Shown here: piece by piece, positions 50,934 to 58,399 of the stretch | Position numbering within the stretch: position 1 is the stretch's first letter | Layout: each line of letters opens with the position of its first letter | Origin: an uncultured Acetatifactor sp. | GTDB taxonomy: Bacteria > Bacillota > Clostridia > Lachnospirales > Lachnospiraceae | Direction of reading: 5' to 3' | NCBI GenBank assembly: GCA_910584375.1 | Contig: CAJUAH010000002.1 | Coordinates: forward strand, 219,157 to 283,156 | Length of the DNA: 64,000 bases | The notes under the pieces: model-generated | What the model was told of the DNA's origin: nothing | Database searches by the model: none | What the model saw: only the letters and a program-made list of their open reading frames with translations | Made by a program: the position numbers and the translations under genes

Positions 50934-52067
50934 TTATACCCCCGGCGCAGACATCCTTTCCAGCTTTTCCCGCTTATAAGCCGCGAACCGGCCCGCGTCC
51001 AGCGCCTCCCGTATCTCGGTCATCATCGTGTTATAAAAATACAGATTATGCAGCACGCAGAGCCGCATTCCCAGCATCTCCTTCGCCTTGAGCAGATGGC
51101 GGATATAGGCTCTGGAATACCGCCTGCAGGCCGGGCAGCCGCAGCCCTCCTCAATGGGCCTGCCGTCCGTCTCATATCTGGCGTTGAACAGATTGATCTT
51201 GCCGCGGTTGGTGTACAGATGTCCATGTCTGCCGTTTCTGCTGGGATAAACGCAGTCAAAAAAGTCCACGCCCCTCTCCACGCCCTCCAGAATATTGGCC
51301 GGGGTTCCCACCCCCATCAGATATGTGGGCTTGTCCGTTGGCAGGTAAGGCACTACTTCCTCCAGGATGTGATACATCTCCTCATGGCTCTCCCCCACGG
51401 CCAGCCCCCCCACGGCATAGCCGTCCAGCCCCATCTCCCGGATCCTTTTGGCATGCTCTATGCGGATATCCTCATAGACCGCTCCCTGGTTGATTCCAAA
51501 GAGCAGCTGCTCCTTGTTGATGGTGTCTTCCTGTCGGTTCAGCTGTTCCATTTTCCGTTTGCAGCGCTCCAGCCACCGGGTGGTACGCTCCACGGACGCC
51601 TGCACATAGGCGCGGTCCGCTTTGCTGGGCGCGCATTCGTCAAAAGCCATGGCAATGGTGGATGCCAGATTGGACTGGATCTGCATACTCTCCTCCGGGC
51701 CCATAAAGATCCTGCGCCCGTCGATATGGGAGTGAAAATACACGCCTTCCTCTTTGATCCGGCGCAGCCCTGCCAGTGAAAACACCTGAAAGCCGCCGGA
51801 ATCCGTGAGAATGGGCCGGTTCCACGACATGAACCGGTGCAGACCTCCCATCTGTTTGACCACGCCGTCTCCCGGCCGCACATGCAGATGATAGGTGTTG
51901 GACAGCTCCACCTGGGTGCCGATACCCTCCAGATCTTCCGTGGATACGGCCCCCTTGATAGCGGCCACCGTTCCCACATTCATAAAGACAGGCGTCTCGA
52001 TCGCTCCGTGTACTGTGTTCATCCGCCCCCGCTTGGCCCTGCCCTCCATTTTCAGTATCTGATACAT
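50934..52067 (-). CDS. tgt: Queuine tRNA-ribosyltransferase
   Basis: A 377-residue TGT of usual length. It swaps guanine 34 for preQ1 in GUN-anticodon tRNAs. The marks are LTDSGGFQVFSL with the general-acid Asp, GGLAVGE (nucleobase pocket), YLMGVGTP, the catalytic Asp region DCVYPSRNGRHG, and the zinc site CGCPACRRYSRAYIRHL. A GAGG-type site precedes the ATG. It is the first gene before yajC, as in most bacteria. Confidence 0.97.
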   Translation of the reverse strand: MYQILKMEGRAKRGRMNTVHGAIETPVFMNVGTVAAIKGAVSTEDLEGIGTQVELSNTYHLHVRPGDGVVKQMGGLHRFMSWNRPILTDSGGFQVFSLAGLRRIKEEGVYFHSHIDGRRIFMGPEESMQIQSNLASTIAMAFDECAPSKADRAYVQASVERTTRWLERCKRKMEQLNRQEDTINKEQLLFGINQGAVYEDIRIEHAKRIREMGLDGYAVGGLAVGESHEEMYHILEEVVPYLPTDKPTYLMGVGTPANILEGVERGVDFFDCVYPSRNGRHGHLYTNRGKINLFNARYETDGRPIEEGCGCPACRRYSRAYIRHLLKAKEMLGMRLCVLHNLYFYNTMMTEIREALDAGRFAAYKREKLERMSAPGV

Positions 52068-52096
52068 ACTCTATGTTTTCCTCAATTCTATGATTA

Positions 52097-53176
52097 TCAG
52101 TCTAAACGATCCAGAAATTCTTCCAGCGTAAGCTCCTGCTCCGTGATGATCGTGGCAGCCTCCACGCCCACATAGCGGAAATGCCAGGGCTCGTATTCCA
52201 CGCTGGTGATATACTCCTTACCCTTGGGATAGCGCACGATAAAGCCGTACTCTGCGCAGTGCTGCGCCATCCAGATCCCCGCCTCCGTGTCTCCAAACCC
52301 CTGAGTCAGCGAATCGCCATGGGTCAGCGAGTCGTAATAGTCGCTCACGATATCCAGTGACAGCCCGATCTGATGCTCGCTGGAATCCGGCACCATCACG
52401 ATCTGGCTGGACAACTTGAACGCGTCCATATAGGACATGCCTCTGCCCATATACTTGCGGATTTTTCTGTCAAACAGCATCTCCTGTCTGGCATCGCTGC
52501 GGTAGGGGGACTTGATAACCAGATTAAAGCCCGCCTCTTTGGCCGCCTGCATCATGGCCAGCAGATCGTCAATAATCCTCTCGTCGCACTTCTGACTGCC
52601 CTTGATCGTGGCCAGCGTAAAATCATAATCCTCCGGTATGGGATGCTGTTTATTCACCAGGATCAGCCGCCAGTCATCCGCGGAAAAGGCCGACATCTCC
52701 TCCTCTGTATTCGGGGGCATGTCCGGCGTCTCCTGCTCCTGCGTCTCCTGTTCCCGGCGATAGCTCAGGATATCCTCCAGTACGATCTGATCCTCCTCAT
52801 CCTCCTGGGAAAGCTGCGCATCGTCCTCATCCAACAGCAGCTCCTCGTCCCAGTCCTCCCAATCCTGCGGGGCGATCTCCTCCTCCCGCGCCAGAGATAC
52901 GGAATCGTCGCTGATCATCGCCGCCAGACGCTCGTCCATCTTGTGCTCCTCGCTGCCCGTAAAGATCGGGAAGGAAAAGCTGGCATAGGCGGTGAACAAC
53001 ACCACGGACATCATCACCATGGCAAGACGCTTTTTATTGTTCCACAGATATTGCAGACAGTGAAATACGGGGACGCAGGCACACATACAGGCGACGGCGA
53101 TCGCCCTGCGTATCGGCCCCTTTTTACTCAGCCTGCGCAATCTGTATCTGATCATTTCCTCAAAAGTTGTTTTCAT
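52097..53176 (-). CDS. Membrane-anchored D,D-carboxypeptidase (VanY-like, M15B)
   Basis: A 359-residue protein. A basic N-terminus and hydrophobic segments at about 25-80 anchor it. A very acidic linker (about 95-165, many Glu/Asp/Gln) leads to the M15B peptidase domain at 170-350 with SPYRSDARQ, the zinc motif SEHQIGLSLDI (His and Asp) and EPWHFRYVG (second His). It trims the terminal D-Ala from peptidoglycan stem peptides outside the cell. The start at 53174-53176 has GAGG; an ATG at 53206 in frame is possible. It is divergent from aroC. Confidence 0.92.
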   Translation of the reverse strand: MKTTFEEMIRYRLRRLSKKGPIRRAIAVACMCACVPVFHCLQYLWNNKKRLAMVMMSVVLFTAYASFSFPIFTGSEEHKMDERLAAMISDDSVSLAREEEIAPQDWEDWDEELLLDEDDAQLSQEDEEDQIVLEDILSYRREQETQEQETPDMPPNTEEEMSAFSADDWRLILVNKQHPIPEDYDFTLATIKGSQKCDERIIDDLLAMMQAAKEAGFNLVIKSPYRSDARQEMLFDRKIRKYMGRGMSYMDAFKLSSQIVMVPDSSEHQIGLSLDIVSDYYDSLTHGDSLTQGFGDTEAGIWMAQHCAEYGFIVRYPKGKEYITSVEYEPWHFRYVGVEAATIITEQELTLEEFLDRLD

Positions 53177-53266
53177 GGCTACCTCGGTATAAACACCCTT
53201 ATACATACTATCTCAAGGATATCTTAACACAATTTTTTTTAAACTGCATCATTTTTTTGCGAAAAG

Positions 53267-53295
53267 TTGATAAATTTTTCAAAATTCGTTATAAT
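53267..53295 (+). promoter_or_regulatory. aroC promoter
   Basis: On the plus strand TTGATA (53267-53272), 17-base spacer, TATAAT (53290-53295), in an AT-rich stretch shared with the divergent carboxypeptidase gene. Confidence 0.85.
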
Positions 53296-53331
53296 CAGTT
53301 TAAAATGTTATGAGAAGAAGGAGAAAACGAT

Positions 53332-54438
53332 ATGGCTGGATCGACTTTTGGCAATCTGTTTCGCGTCACCACATGGGGAGAATCCCACGGCCCGGCTCTG
53401 GGTGTTGTAGTAGACGGCTGTCCGGCCGGACTTATGTTAAAAGAAGAGGATATCCAGGATTATCTGGATCGGCGCAAACCCGGTCAGAGCCCCATCGCCA
53501 CTGCCCGCAGCGAGGCGGACCGGGTGGAAATCCTCTCCGGGGTCTTTGAGGGCCGCGCCACCGGCAGTCCCATATCCCTGCTGATACGCAATACATCGCA
53601 GATTTCCCGGGACTATGGCGATATCGCCTCCTGCTATCGTCCCGGGCACGCGGACTATACTTTTGACCGGAAATACGGCTTTCGGGATTACCGGGGAGGC
53701 GGACGCTCCTCCGGGCGGGAGACCGCCGGACGGGTGGCAGCGGGAGCTATCGCCTGCAAGATCCTGCGGCAGCTGGGAATAGAGGTTTGCGCCTATACCC
53801 TCTCCATCGGCCCGGTGACTGTCGATCCCGGACGCTTTGACGCCCGGGCTGTCCGGGAAACCCGCACCGCCATGCCCGACCGGGAGGCGGATGAAAGGGC
53901 CGTAGCCTATATGGAAGACGCCATAAAACGGCTGGACTCCGTGGGCGGAGTCATGGAATGCCGGGTCAGCGGAGTTCCCGCCGGGATCGGTGATCCCGTC
54001 TTTTGCAAGCTGGACGCGCTGCTGGCTCAGGCCGCCCTGTCCATCGGCGCGGTCAAGGCCGTGGAGATCGGCGACGGTACAGCCGTGTCCTCCCGGTATG
54101 GCAGCGAGAACAACGACGCTTTCCGCATACAAGACGGGCATGTGGTGAAAGCCACCAACCACGCCGGGGGAATCCTGGGCGGCATCAGCGACGGCAGCGA
54201 TATCCTGCTGCGCGCCCATGTGAAACCCACCCCCTCCATATATGCCCCGCAGCAGACGGTGGACGCCTCGGGCCATGAGATCGAGATCCGAATCAAGGGC
54301 CGTCACGATCCCGTCATTGTTCCCAGAGCCGTGGTGGTTCTGGAATGCATGACCGCCATCACCCTTCTGGACGCCATGATGGCCAACATGTGCTGCCGCA
54401 TGGACAGCCTGGAACGTTTCTATAAAAAACGGGATTAA
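53332..54438 (+). CDS. aroC: Chorismate synthase
   Basis: A 368-residue flavoenzyme that makes chorismate from EPSP, the last common step to aromatic amino acids, with reduced FMN as cofactor. It begins AGSTFGNLFRVTTWGESHGPALG and has GRSSGRETAGRVAAGAIA and the C-terminal RHDPVIVPRAVVVLECM. The ATG at 53332 follows AAGGAG. It stands alone, with its own promoter and a strong terminator, and no other aro genes near it. Confidence 0.97.
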   Translation: MAGSTFGNLFRVTTWGESHGPALGVVVDGCPAGLMLKEEDIQDYLDRRKPGQSPIATARSEADRVEILSGVFEGRATGSPISLLIRNTSQISRDYGDIASCYRPGHADYTFDRKYGFRDYRGGGRSSGRETAGRVAAGAIACKILRQLGIEVCAYTLSIGPVTVDPGRFDARAVRETRTAMPDREADERAVAYMEDAIKRLDSVGGVMECRVSGVPAGIGDPVFCKLDALLAQAALSIGAVKAVEIGDGTAVSSRYGSENNDAFRIQDGHVVKATNHAGGILGGISDGSDILLRAHVKPTPSIYAPQQTVDASGHEIEIRIKGRHDPVIVPRAVVVLECMTAITLLDAMMANMCCRMDSLERFYKKRD

Positions 54439-54447
54439 AAACATATC

Positions 54448-54483
54448 GGGCCGGTCCTCTCCTCTCCCGGAGAGAACCGGCCC
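54448..54483. terminator. Bidirectional terminator between aroC and the lactonase
   Basis: A 15-bp stem with one mismatch (54448-54462 with 54469-54483, GC-rich) lies between two convergent genes, with T-rich sequence on both sides, best on the minus strand (GTTTTT). Confidence 0.9.
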
Positions 54484-54522
54484 ATATTTAACGATGAATT
54501 TGCATCGTTTCATATGCCTGCC

Positions 54523-55575
54523 TTACGACAGCTTGTGAAATATGATACAGTTGGGAGCCGTCAGCTGCATGGGCGCGCCGTTCATGGTCATAAATCCGTT
54601 CTTCAGATCGATCTTAAAGAAAGTCATGGTGTTGGACTCATGGTTCAGCGACACCAGAAATTTATTGTTGGGAAAGATCTCCGCATCCTTGGGGAACTCG
54701 CCGCTGATCGGCAGGCAGAAATTCTTGGTCAGCAGGCCGTCTTCTTTGTTTACATTGTACAGAATCACGGAGTTGTCCCCCGCGTTGGAGCTGAGCAGAT
54801 AATTGTAATCTGACGAAAAGCTCAGCGCGCTGGCCGCGCTGTTCTGGGTGGCGCCCTCGTTTACCGTGGCAATGCTCTGTATCTTGCTGAAATAGGGTAT
54901 CCCCTCTCTGTTCTCATAGGAGTATACGTCCACACAGCATTTCCACTCATGCACGATATAGATAAAGCGGCCGTCCTGGGATATCTTGATATGTCTGGGC
55001 GCCGCCTCCATCTCGCTGCGGATCACATCGGCGAGACGCAGCTTACCGTTTTCCAGATTGAGGCTGTATACGTTTACATGATCCATGCCCTGATCCGCCA
55101 CCAGCAAAAACTGATTGTCGTGAGTCATGCGGGCGCAGTTGATATGGGGGCGGAAGTTTCTCTCCGACAGGCTGCCCAGCCCCTTGTGATAGATCTCGTC
55201 GGTGATGCCACCGACGGAACCGTCCTCTTCCACTCTGAGCACCGTCAGCTTGCCGTCGTGATACCCGGCCACAAAGAGGTAATTGTCTGTGTAGTCCGTG
55301 GACAGATAGCATCCCCGCATCCCGTTGATCGGGGCAAAATTGAGCAATTCCAAGCTGCCGTCCTTCATAATGTTATATGACTCTACTCCAAAATCGGTGA
55401 TGGAATACAGGCATTTGCCATTGTGGGAGACGGTCACGTAGGAGGAGTTGGTAATCTCCACCTTGTCCTTCTCCAGAAAACGCCCCTTCTCCATATCCAC
55501 ATCATACACTCTGATACCATGGCTGTCCCCTATCGTATAGGTAGATACATACGCAACATATTTCTCCTTCGCCAT
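54523..55575 (-). CDS. Lactonase-family beta-propeller protein (Pgl-like)
   Basis: A 350-residue protein of the YkgB/Pgl type seven-bladed propeller family, which includes 6-phosphogluconolactonase. Visible marks are YVAYVSTYTIGDSHGI at the N-terminus, RPHINCARMTHDNQFLLVADQG, APRHIKISQDGRFIYIVHE and PKDAEIFPNNKFLVSLNH near the C-terminus. Its sugar substrate is not proven by sequence. The start at 55573-55575 has AGGAGG. It is transcribed alone and ends at the shared terminator with aroC. Confidence 0.88.
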   Translation of the reverse strand: MAKEKYVAYVSTYTIGDSHGIRVYDVDMEKGRFLEKDKVEITNSSYVTVSHNGKCLYSITDFGVESYNIMKDGSLELLNFAPINGMRGCYLSTDYTDNYLFVAGYHDGKLTVLRVEEDGSVGGITDEIYHKGLGSLSERNFRPHINCARMTHDNQFLLVADQGMDHVNVYSLNLENGKLRLADVIRSEMEAAPRHIKISQDGRFIYIVHEWKCCVDVYSYENREGIPYFSKIQSIATVNEGATQNSAASALSFSSDYNYLLSSNAGDNSVILYNVNKEDGLLTKNFCLPISGEFPKDAEIFPNNKFLVSLNHESNTMTFFKIDLKNGFMTMNGAPMQLTAPNCIIFHKLS

Positions 55576-55655
55576 AGCCGCATACCTCCTCCGTTTCGCC
55601 TCTTGCAACACTTTTATCCGAATTATAGCACAATCACCCGAAAATGACAAGGCTA

Positions 55656-55679
55656 AAGGGACTGCAGCAGCAATCCCTT
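55656..55679 (-). terminator. Terminator after the Cys/His/Asp-rich gene
   Basis: A 10-bp stem with one G-U pair (55656-55665 with 55670-55679) and a 4-base loop, 22 bases past the stop at 55701. Confidence 0.7.
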
Positions 55680-55700
55680 CTCCTTATATCCGCTATACCT

Positions 55701-56039
55701 TTAGTCCCCGTCACAGCCGCAGGTCTCGCCGCTGGAAATGCTGGGAAAATTGTTCCATGCGGCAGGGCCGCCCTGCCTGCCGTCGTGATCGTGATGATCG
55801 TGACAGTCATGGTCATGATGGTCATGATGATCGCGGCAGTCGCAGTCATTGCGGTCACGGTCATTGCGGTCGCAGCAATCGCGGTCGCCGGGAATCTGCG
55901 GGCATCTCACAGGCCCACGCCCCTCCGCGCAGGGACAGTCGTCTTCGCAGCCTCCGCGCCCCGTGCAGCACATATTTCCGCAGCCACACCCAAAACCGCC
56001 GCCGCAGGCCAACAGCAACAGGATAATCAGACAGTTCAT
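55701..56039 (-). CDS. Small Cys/Gly/His/Asp-rich protein
   Basis: A 112-residue protein. It begins with a hydrophobic segment (MNCLIILLLLACGGG), then a Gly/Cys stretch (FGCGCGNMCCTGRGGC), then a tract of repeated Asp/His/Arg/Cys (DCDCRDHHDHHDHDC and similar, about residues 60-90). The composition suggests metal binding, either stored or buffered, at the membrane. An AGGAAA site precedes the ATG. The minus frame is preferred to the plus-strand frame, which is an antisense shadow. I recall relatives in Lachnospiraceae with no function. Confidence 0.65.
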   Translation of the reverse strand: MNCLIILLLLACGGGFGCGCGNMCCTGRGGCEDDCPCAEGRGPVRCPQIPGDRDCCDRNDRDRNDCDCRDHHDHHDHDCHDHHDHDGRQGGPAAWNNFPSISSGETCGCDGD

Positions 56040-56089
56040 ACGCCATATTTCCTATCTGTTTTATTACTTTATCCTATGCTGCAGTTCCG

Positions 56090-57913
56090 TTAGTGTTCCT
56101 GTTTTTCACTGCAATACAGCGCAATACTTCTGGGTTCCATCCGCGCCGCCTGTCTCTCCGCGGCGGCGTCCGGCCCATCTGCCCGGGTGGTAAATTCACT
56201 GCGCCAGACCTGTCCCTTAGGGAGCCTGGGCAATGCGAAATCATGGCTCTCCCAATGCATATTAATGGCGATATACCAGTATTTCTCCCGCTCTTCCCCA
56301 CCGTATGCCCCGCTCAACAGAATGCCGATATGTCGGTTATAAGGCTCCCAGCCCGGCCGCCATGCCTCTGAGCCGTGGTAAGACATATCCGGGCTGCCAA
56401 AGGAACGGTAATCCATCAGCCTGCACTCCTGCTCCAGATGGAAGATCCGGTTGTCTCTGCGCAGCCGGATAAGCTCCCGCACACAGGTATACAGCTCTCT
56501 GTTTTTTCCCAGATCCCCCCAGTTTACCCATGTCACTCCATTGTCCTGGCAGTAGGGATTGTTATTGCCCTTCTGGGTTCTGCCAAATTCATCCCCCATG
56601 AAAAAGTAAGGGGTTCCCTGGGACAGGAGCAGCAGGGTAAATGCATTGCGAAACTGTTTTCTCCGCAGAGCCAGGATCTGCTTTTTGCGGGTAGCGCCTT
56701 CCACACCGCAGTTCCAGCTGAAATTGTGATCGTTTCCATCCCGATTGTTCTCGCCGTTGTCCTCATTGTGCTTTCTGTCGTAGGAAACCATATCCATCAT
56801 CGTGAATCCCGCATAATCCGTCAGATAATTGATCACGCCCTTCTGCCGGGGATTGCAGCGCATTCTCTGCATAGCCGCCTGTAAAAGCCCTTCGTCCCCT
56901 TTTAAAAACCGTCTCATCTCCTGCTGATAGCCGTCATTGTAGGCGGCCAGATTTCGGTAGGCCGGCGTCTTGTCATAGCCGTATATCTGCTCCGTGGGGA
57001 AATCATAATACCAGAGCTTTCGGTCGCTGAGAGCCGGATCCGCTGCGATAGAGCGGATCTGCAGCGAGCCTCCCATCAGGTGAAATCCGTCCACATGATA
57101 AGCCCAGCTCCAGTACCGCAGCACGTTCAGAATCTCATCCGTAGACACATGGTCCGGGAAATAAAACTGTAAGATGATCTCCATTTTCCGGGAGTGCAGC
57201 GTTTTTATCAGATCCCGCAGCTCCGTGGCGGCATCCCCGCCCGCCGCGTAACTCTTTTTGGGCGCGTAATAATAGCCCTCCTGATACCCCCAGTAATTCA
57301 GCCTCGGCTCTCTGGGCTGTCTGTACTCCCGCTGATCCTCCTGCAGTGTTTCCCTGCTCTCCATCTCGATTCGCTCGTAGACAGGCTGCAGTTCTATCGT
57401 AGTAACGCCCAACTGCTGCAGATAATCCAGTTTTTCTACGATTCCCGCAAAAGTCCCCCTGTTTTTGACACCGGAAGAGCTGTGCATGGTAAATCCCCTG
57501 ACATGCAGGCCATAGCAGATCGCGTCCTCGTAAGGAATCCTGGGGCATGCATCCTCTCCCCAGTCATAGGATATACGATCCGGCAGCGCCCGATAATCGC
57601 ATGGATCGTGCGGCGTGCCGTATTTTCCTCTGATCTCGTAGGCCCGCGCCCAGCGGTCGGGAAAGACTCTGTCCCCGCTGTAGAACAGGTAACTGATCTG
57701 TTCCGCCTTATAGCCTGTGATCACGCCGTATCTGATACTGCCCAGCCTGTCCTGGGGCCGGAACGCATGCCTGTGGAGCAGTCTGCCGCCGCCCCTTCGA
57801 TAAATCAGTACACCGCAATCCTCCTCCTCGGAAGGGAAAGATACTCTGATGCCGTCTGTTTCCTGCCCGAACAGATATGCCCCATAAGGAAAAGGATAAT
57901 CCATATATGTCAT
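56090..57913 (-). CDS. GlgX-like GH13 protein with lost catalytic residues
   Basis: A 607-residue protein that follows the isoamylase/GlgX architecture: an N-terminal beta domain (residues 10-90), a TIM-barrel (about 120-500) and a C-terminal beta domain. Well-kept parts include YDWGEDACPRIPYEDAICYGLHVRGFT and MVSYDRKHNEDNGENNRDGN. The catalytic sites are not kept: region II reads DGFHLMG with Met280 in the nucleophile position, region IV reads TDYAGFT with Tyr367-Ala368 in place of His-Asp, and regions I and III have no usual Asp or Glu. So it is probably a non-catalytic alpha-glucan-binding or regulatory homologue. The ATG at 57913 has an AAAGGAAGG site. Confidence 0.88.
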   Translation of the reverse strand: MTYMDYPFPYGAYLFGQETDGIRVSFPSEEEDCGVLIYRRGGGRLLHRHAFRPQDRLGSIRYGVITGYKAEQISYLFYSGDRVFPDRWARAYEIRGKYGTPHDPCDYRALPDRISYDWGEDACPRIPYEDAICYGLHVRGFTMHSSSGVKNRGTFAGIVEKLDYLQQLGVTTIELQPVYERIEMESRETLQEDQREYRQPREPRLNYWGYQEGYYYAPKKSYAAGGDAATELRDLIKTLHSRKMEIILQFYFPDHVSTDEILNVLRYWSWAYHVDGFHLMGGSLQIRSIAADPALSDRKLWYYDFPTEQIYGYDKTPAYRNLAAYNDGYQQEMRRFLKGDEGLLQAAMQRMRCNPRQKGVINYLTDYAGFTMMDMVSYDRKHNEDNGENNRDGNDHNFSWNCGVEGATRKKQILALRRKQFRNAFTLLLLSQGTPYFFMGDEFGRTQKGNNNPYCQDNGVTWVNWGDLGKNRELYTCVRELIRLRRDNRIFHLEQECRLMDYRSFGSPDMSYHGSEAWRPGWEPYNRHIGILLSGAYGGEEREKYWYIAINMHWESHDFALPRLPKGQVWRSEFTTRADGPDAAAERQAARMEPRSIALYCSEKQEH

Positions 57914-58014
57914 ATACCCACGCCTTCCTTTCCTGCGATCTCCCGCGTTTTCCAAGCCGTTTTATTACCATTCCATCAATATTATATCCTTTTTTCATTC
58001 ATCTGTAAATCTTA

Positions 58015-58043
58015 TTGCAATAAAAAATGCAATATTGTACAAT
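58015..58043 (+). promoter_or_regulatory. Promoter of the DUF1292 gene
   Basis: On the plus strand TTGCAA (58015-58020), 17-base spacer, TACAAT (58038-58043), divergent from the GH13 gene. Confidence 0.75.
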
Positions 58044-58081
58044 GAAAGAGTAATCTATTTTGGGAAACGGAGGATTTTCTT

Positions 58082-58396
58082 ATGGCAAAATACGAAGAAC
58101 CCACGGAGGAGATGACTGTGGAGCTGTCTCTGGACAACGGAAAAGATGTGACCTGCGCCGTCATTACGATCCTGGAAGTGGAAAAACAGGACTATATCGT
58201 GCTGCTGCCTCTGGATGAAAAGGGAGAGAATCAGGACGGTGAAGTATGGTTTTACCGCTACAGCGAGAACCCGGATGACCCGAGCGAAGAGCCGGAACTG
58301 GGTTACATCGACAGCGATGAAGAATATGACCGGGTGGCCGATGCTTTTGATGAATTCCTGGACGATCAGGAATTTGACGAGATCCTGTCAGACTAG
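58082..58396 (+). CDS. DUF1292 family protein
   Basis: A 104-residue, very acidic soluble protein typical of DUF1292: VELSLDNGKDVTCAVITILEVEKQDYIVLLPLDE and EVWFYRY, then an acidic tail ending DDQEFDEILSD. Family members lie near yrrK/ruvX and greA in many Firmicutes; their job is unknown. The ATG has CGGAGG and a promoter. It ends 4 bases before the convergent helicase stop. One of the three plus-strand genes here. Confidence 0.9.
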   Translation: MAKYEEPTEEMTVELSLDNGKDVTCAVITILEVEKQDYIVLLPLDEKGENQDGEVWFYRYSENPDDPSEEPELGYIDSDEEYDRVADAFDEFLDDQEFDEILSD

Positions 58397-58399
58397 CGC

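Noticed and set aside
55775..55905. Possible CRISPR-like or satellite array
   Set aside because: The short units are irregular, have no constant spacer and sit inside a coding frame.
55644..56093. Plus-strand frame opposite the Cys/His/Asp-rich gene
   Set aside because: Its Val/Ile/Ala repeats come from the complement of the Asp/His codons; the minus frame has a ribosome site and a sensible N-terminus.
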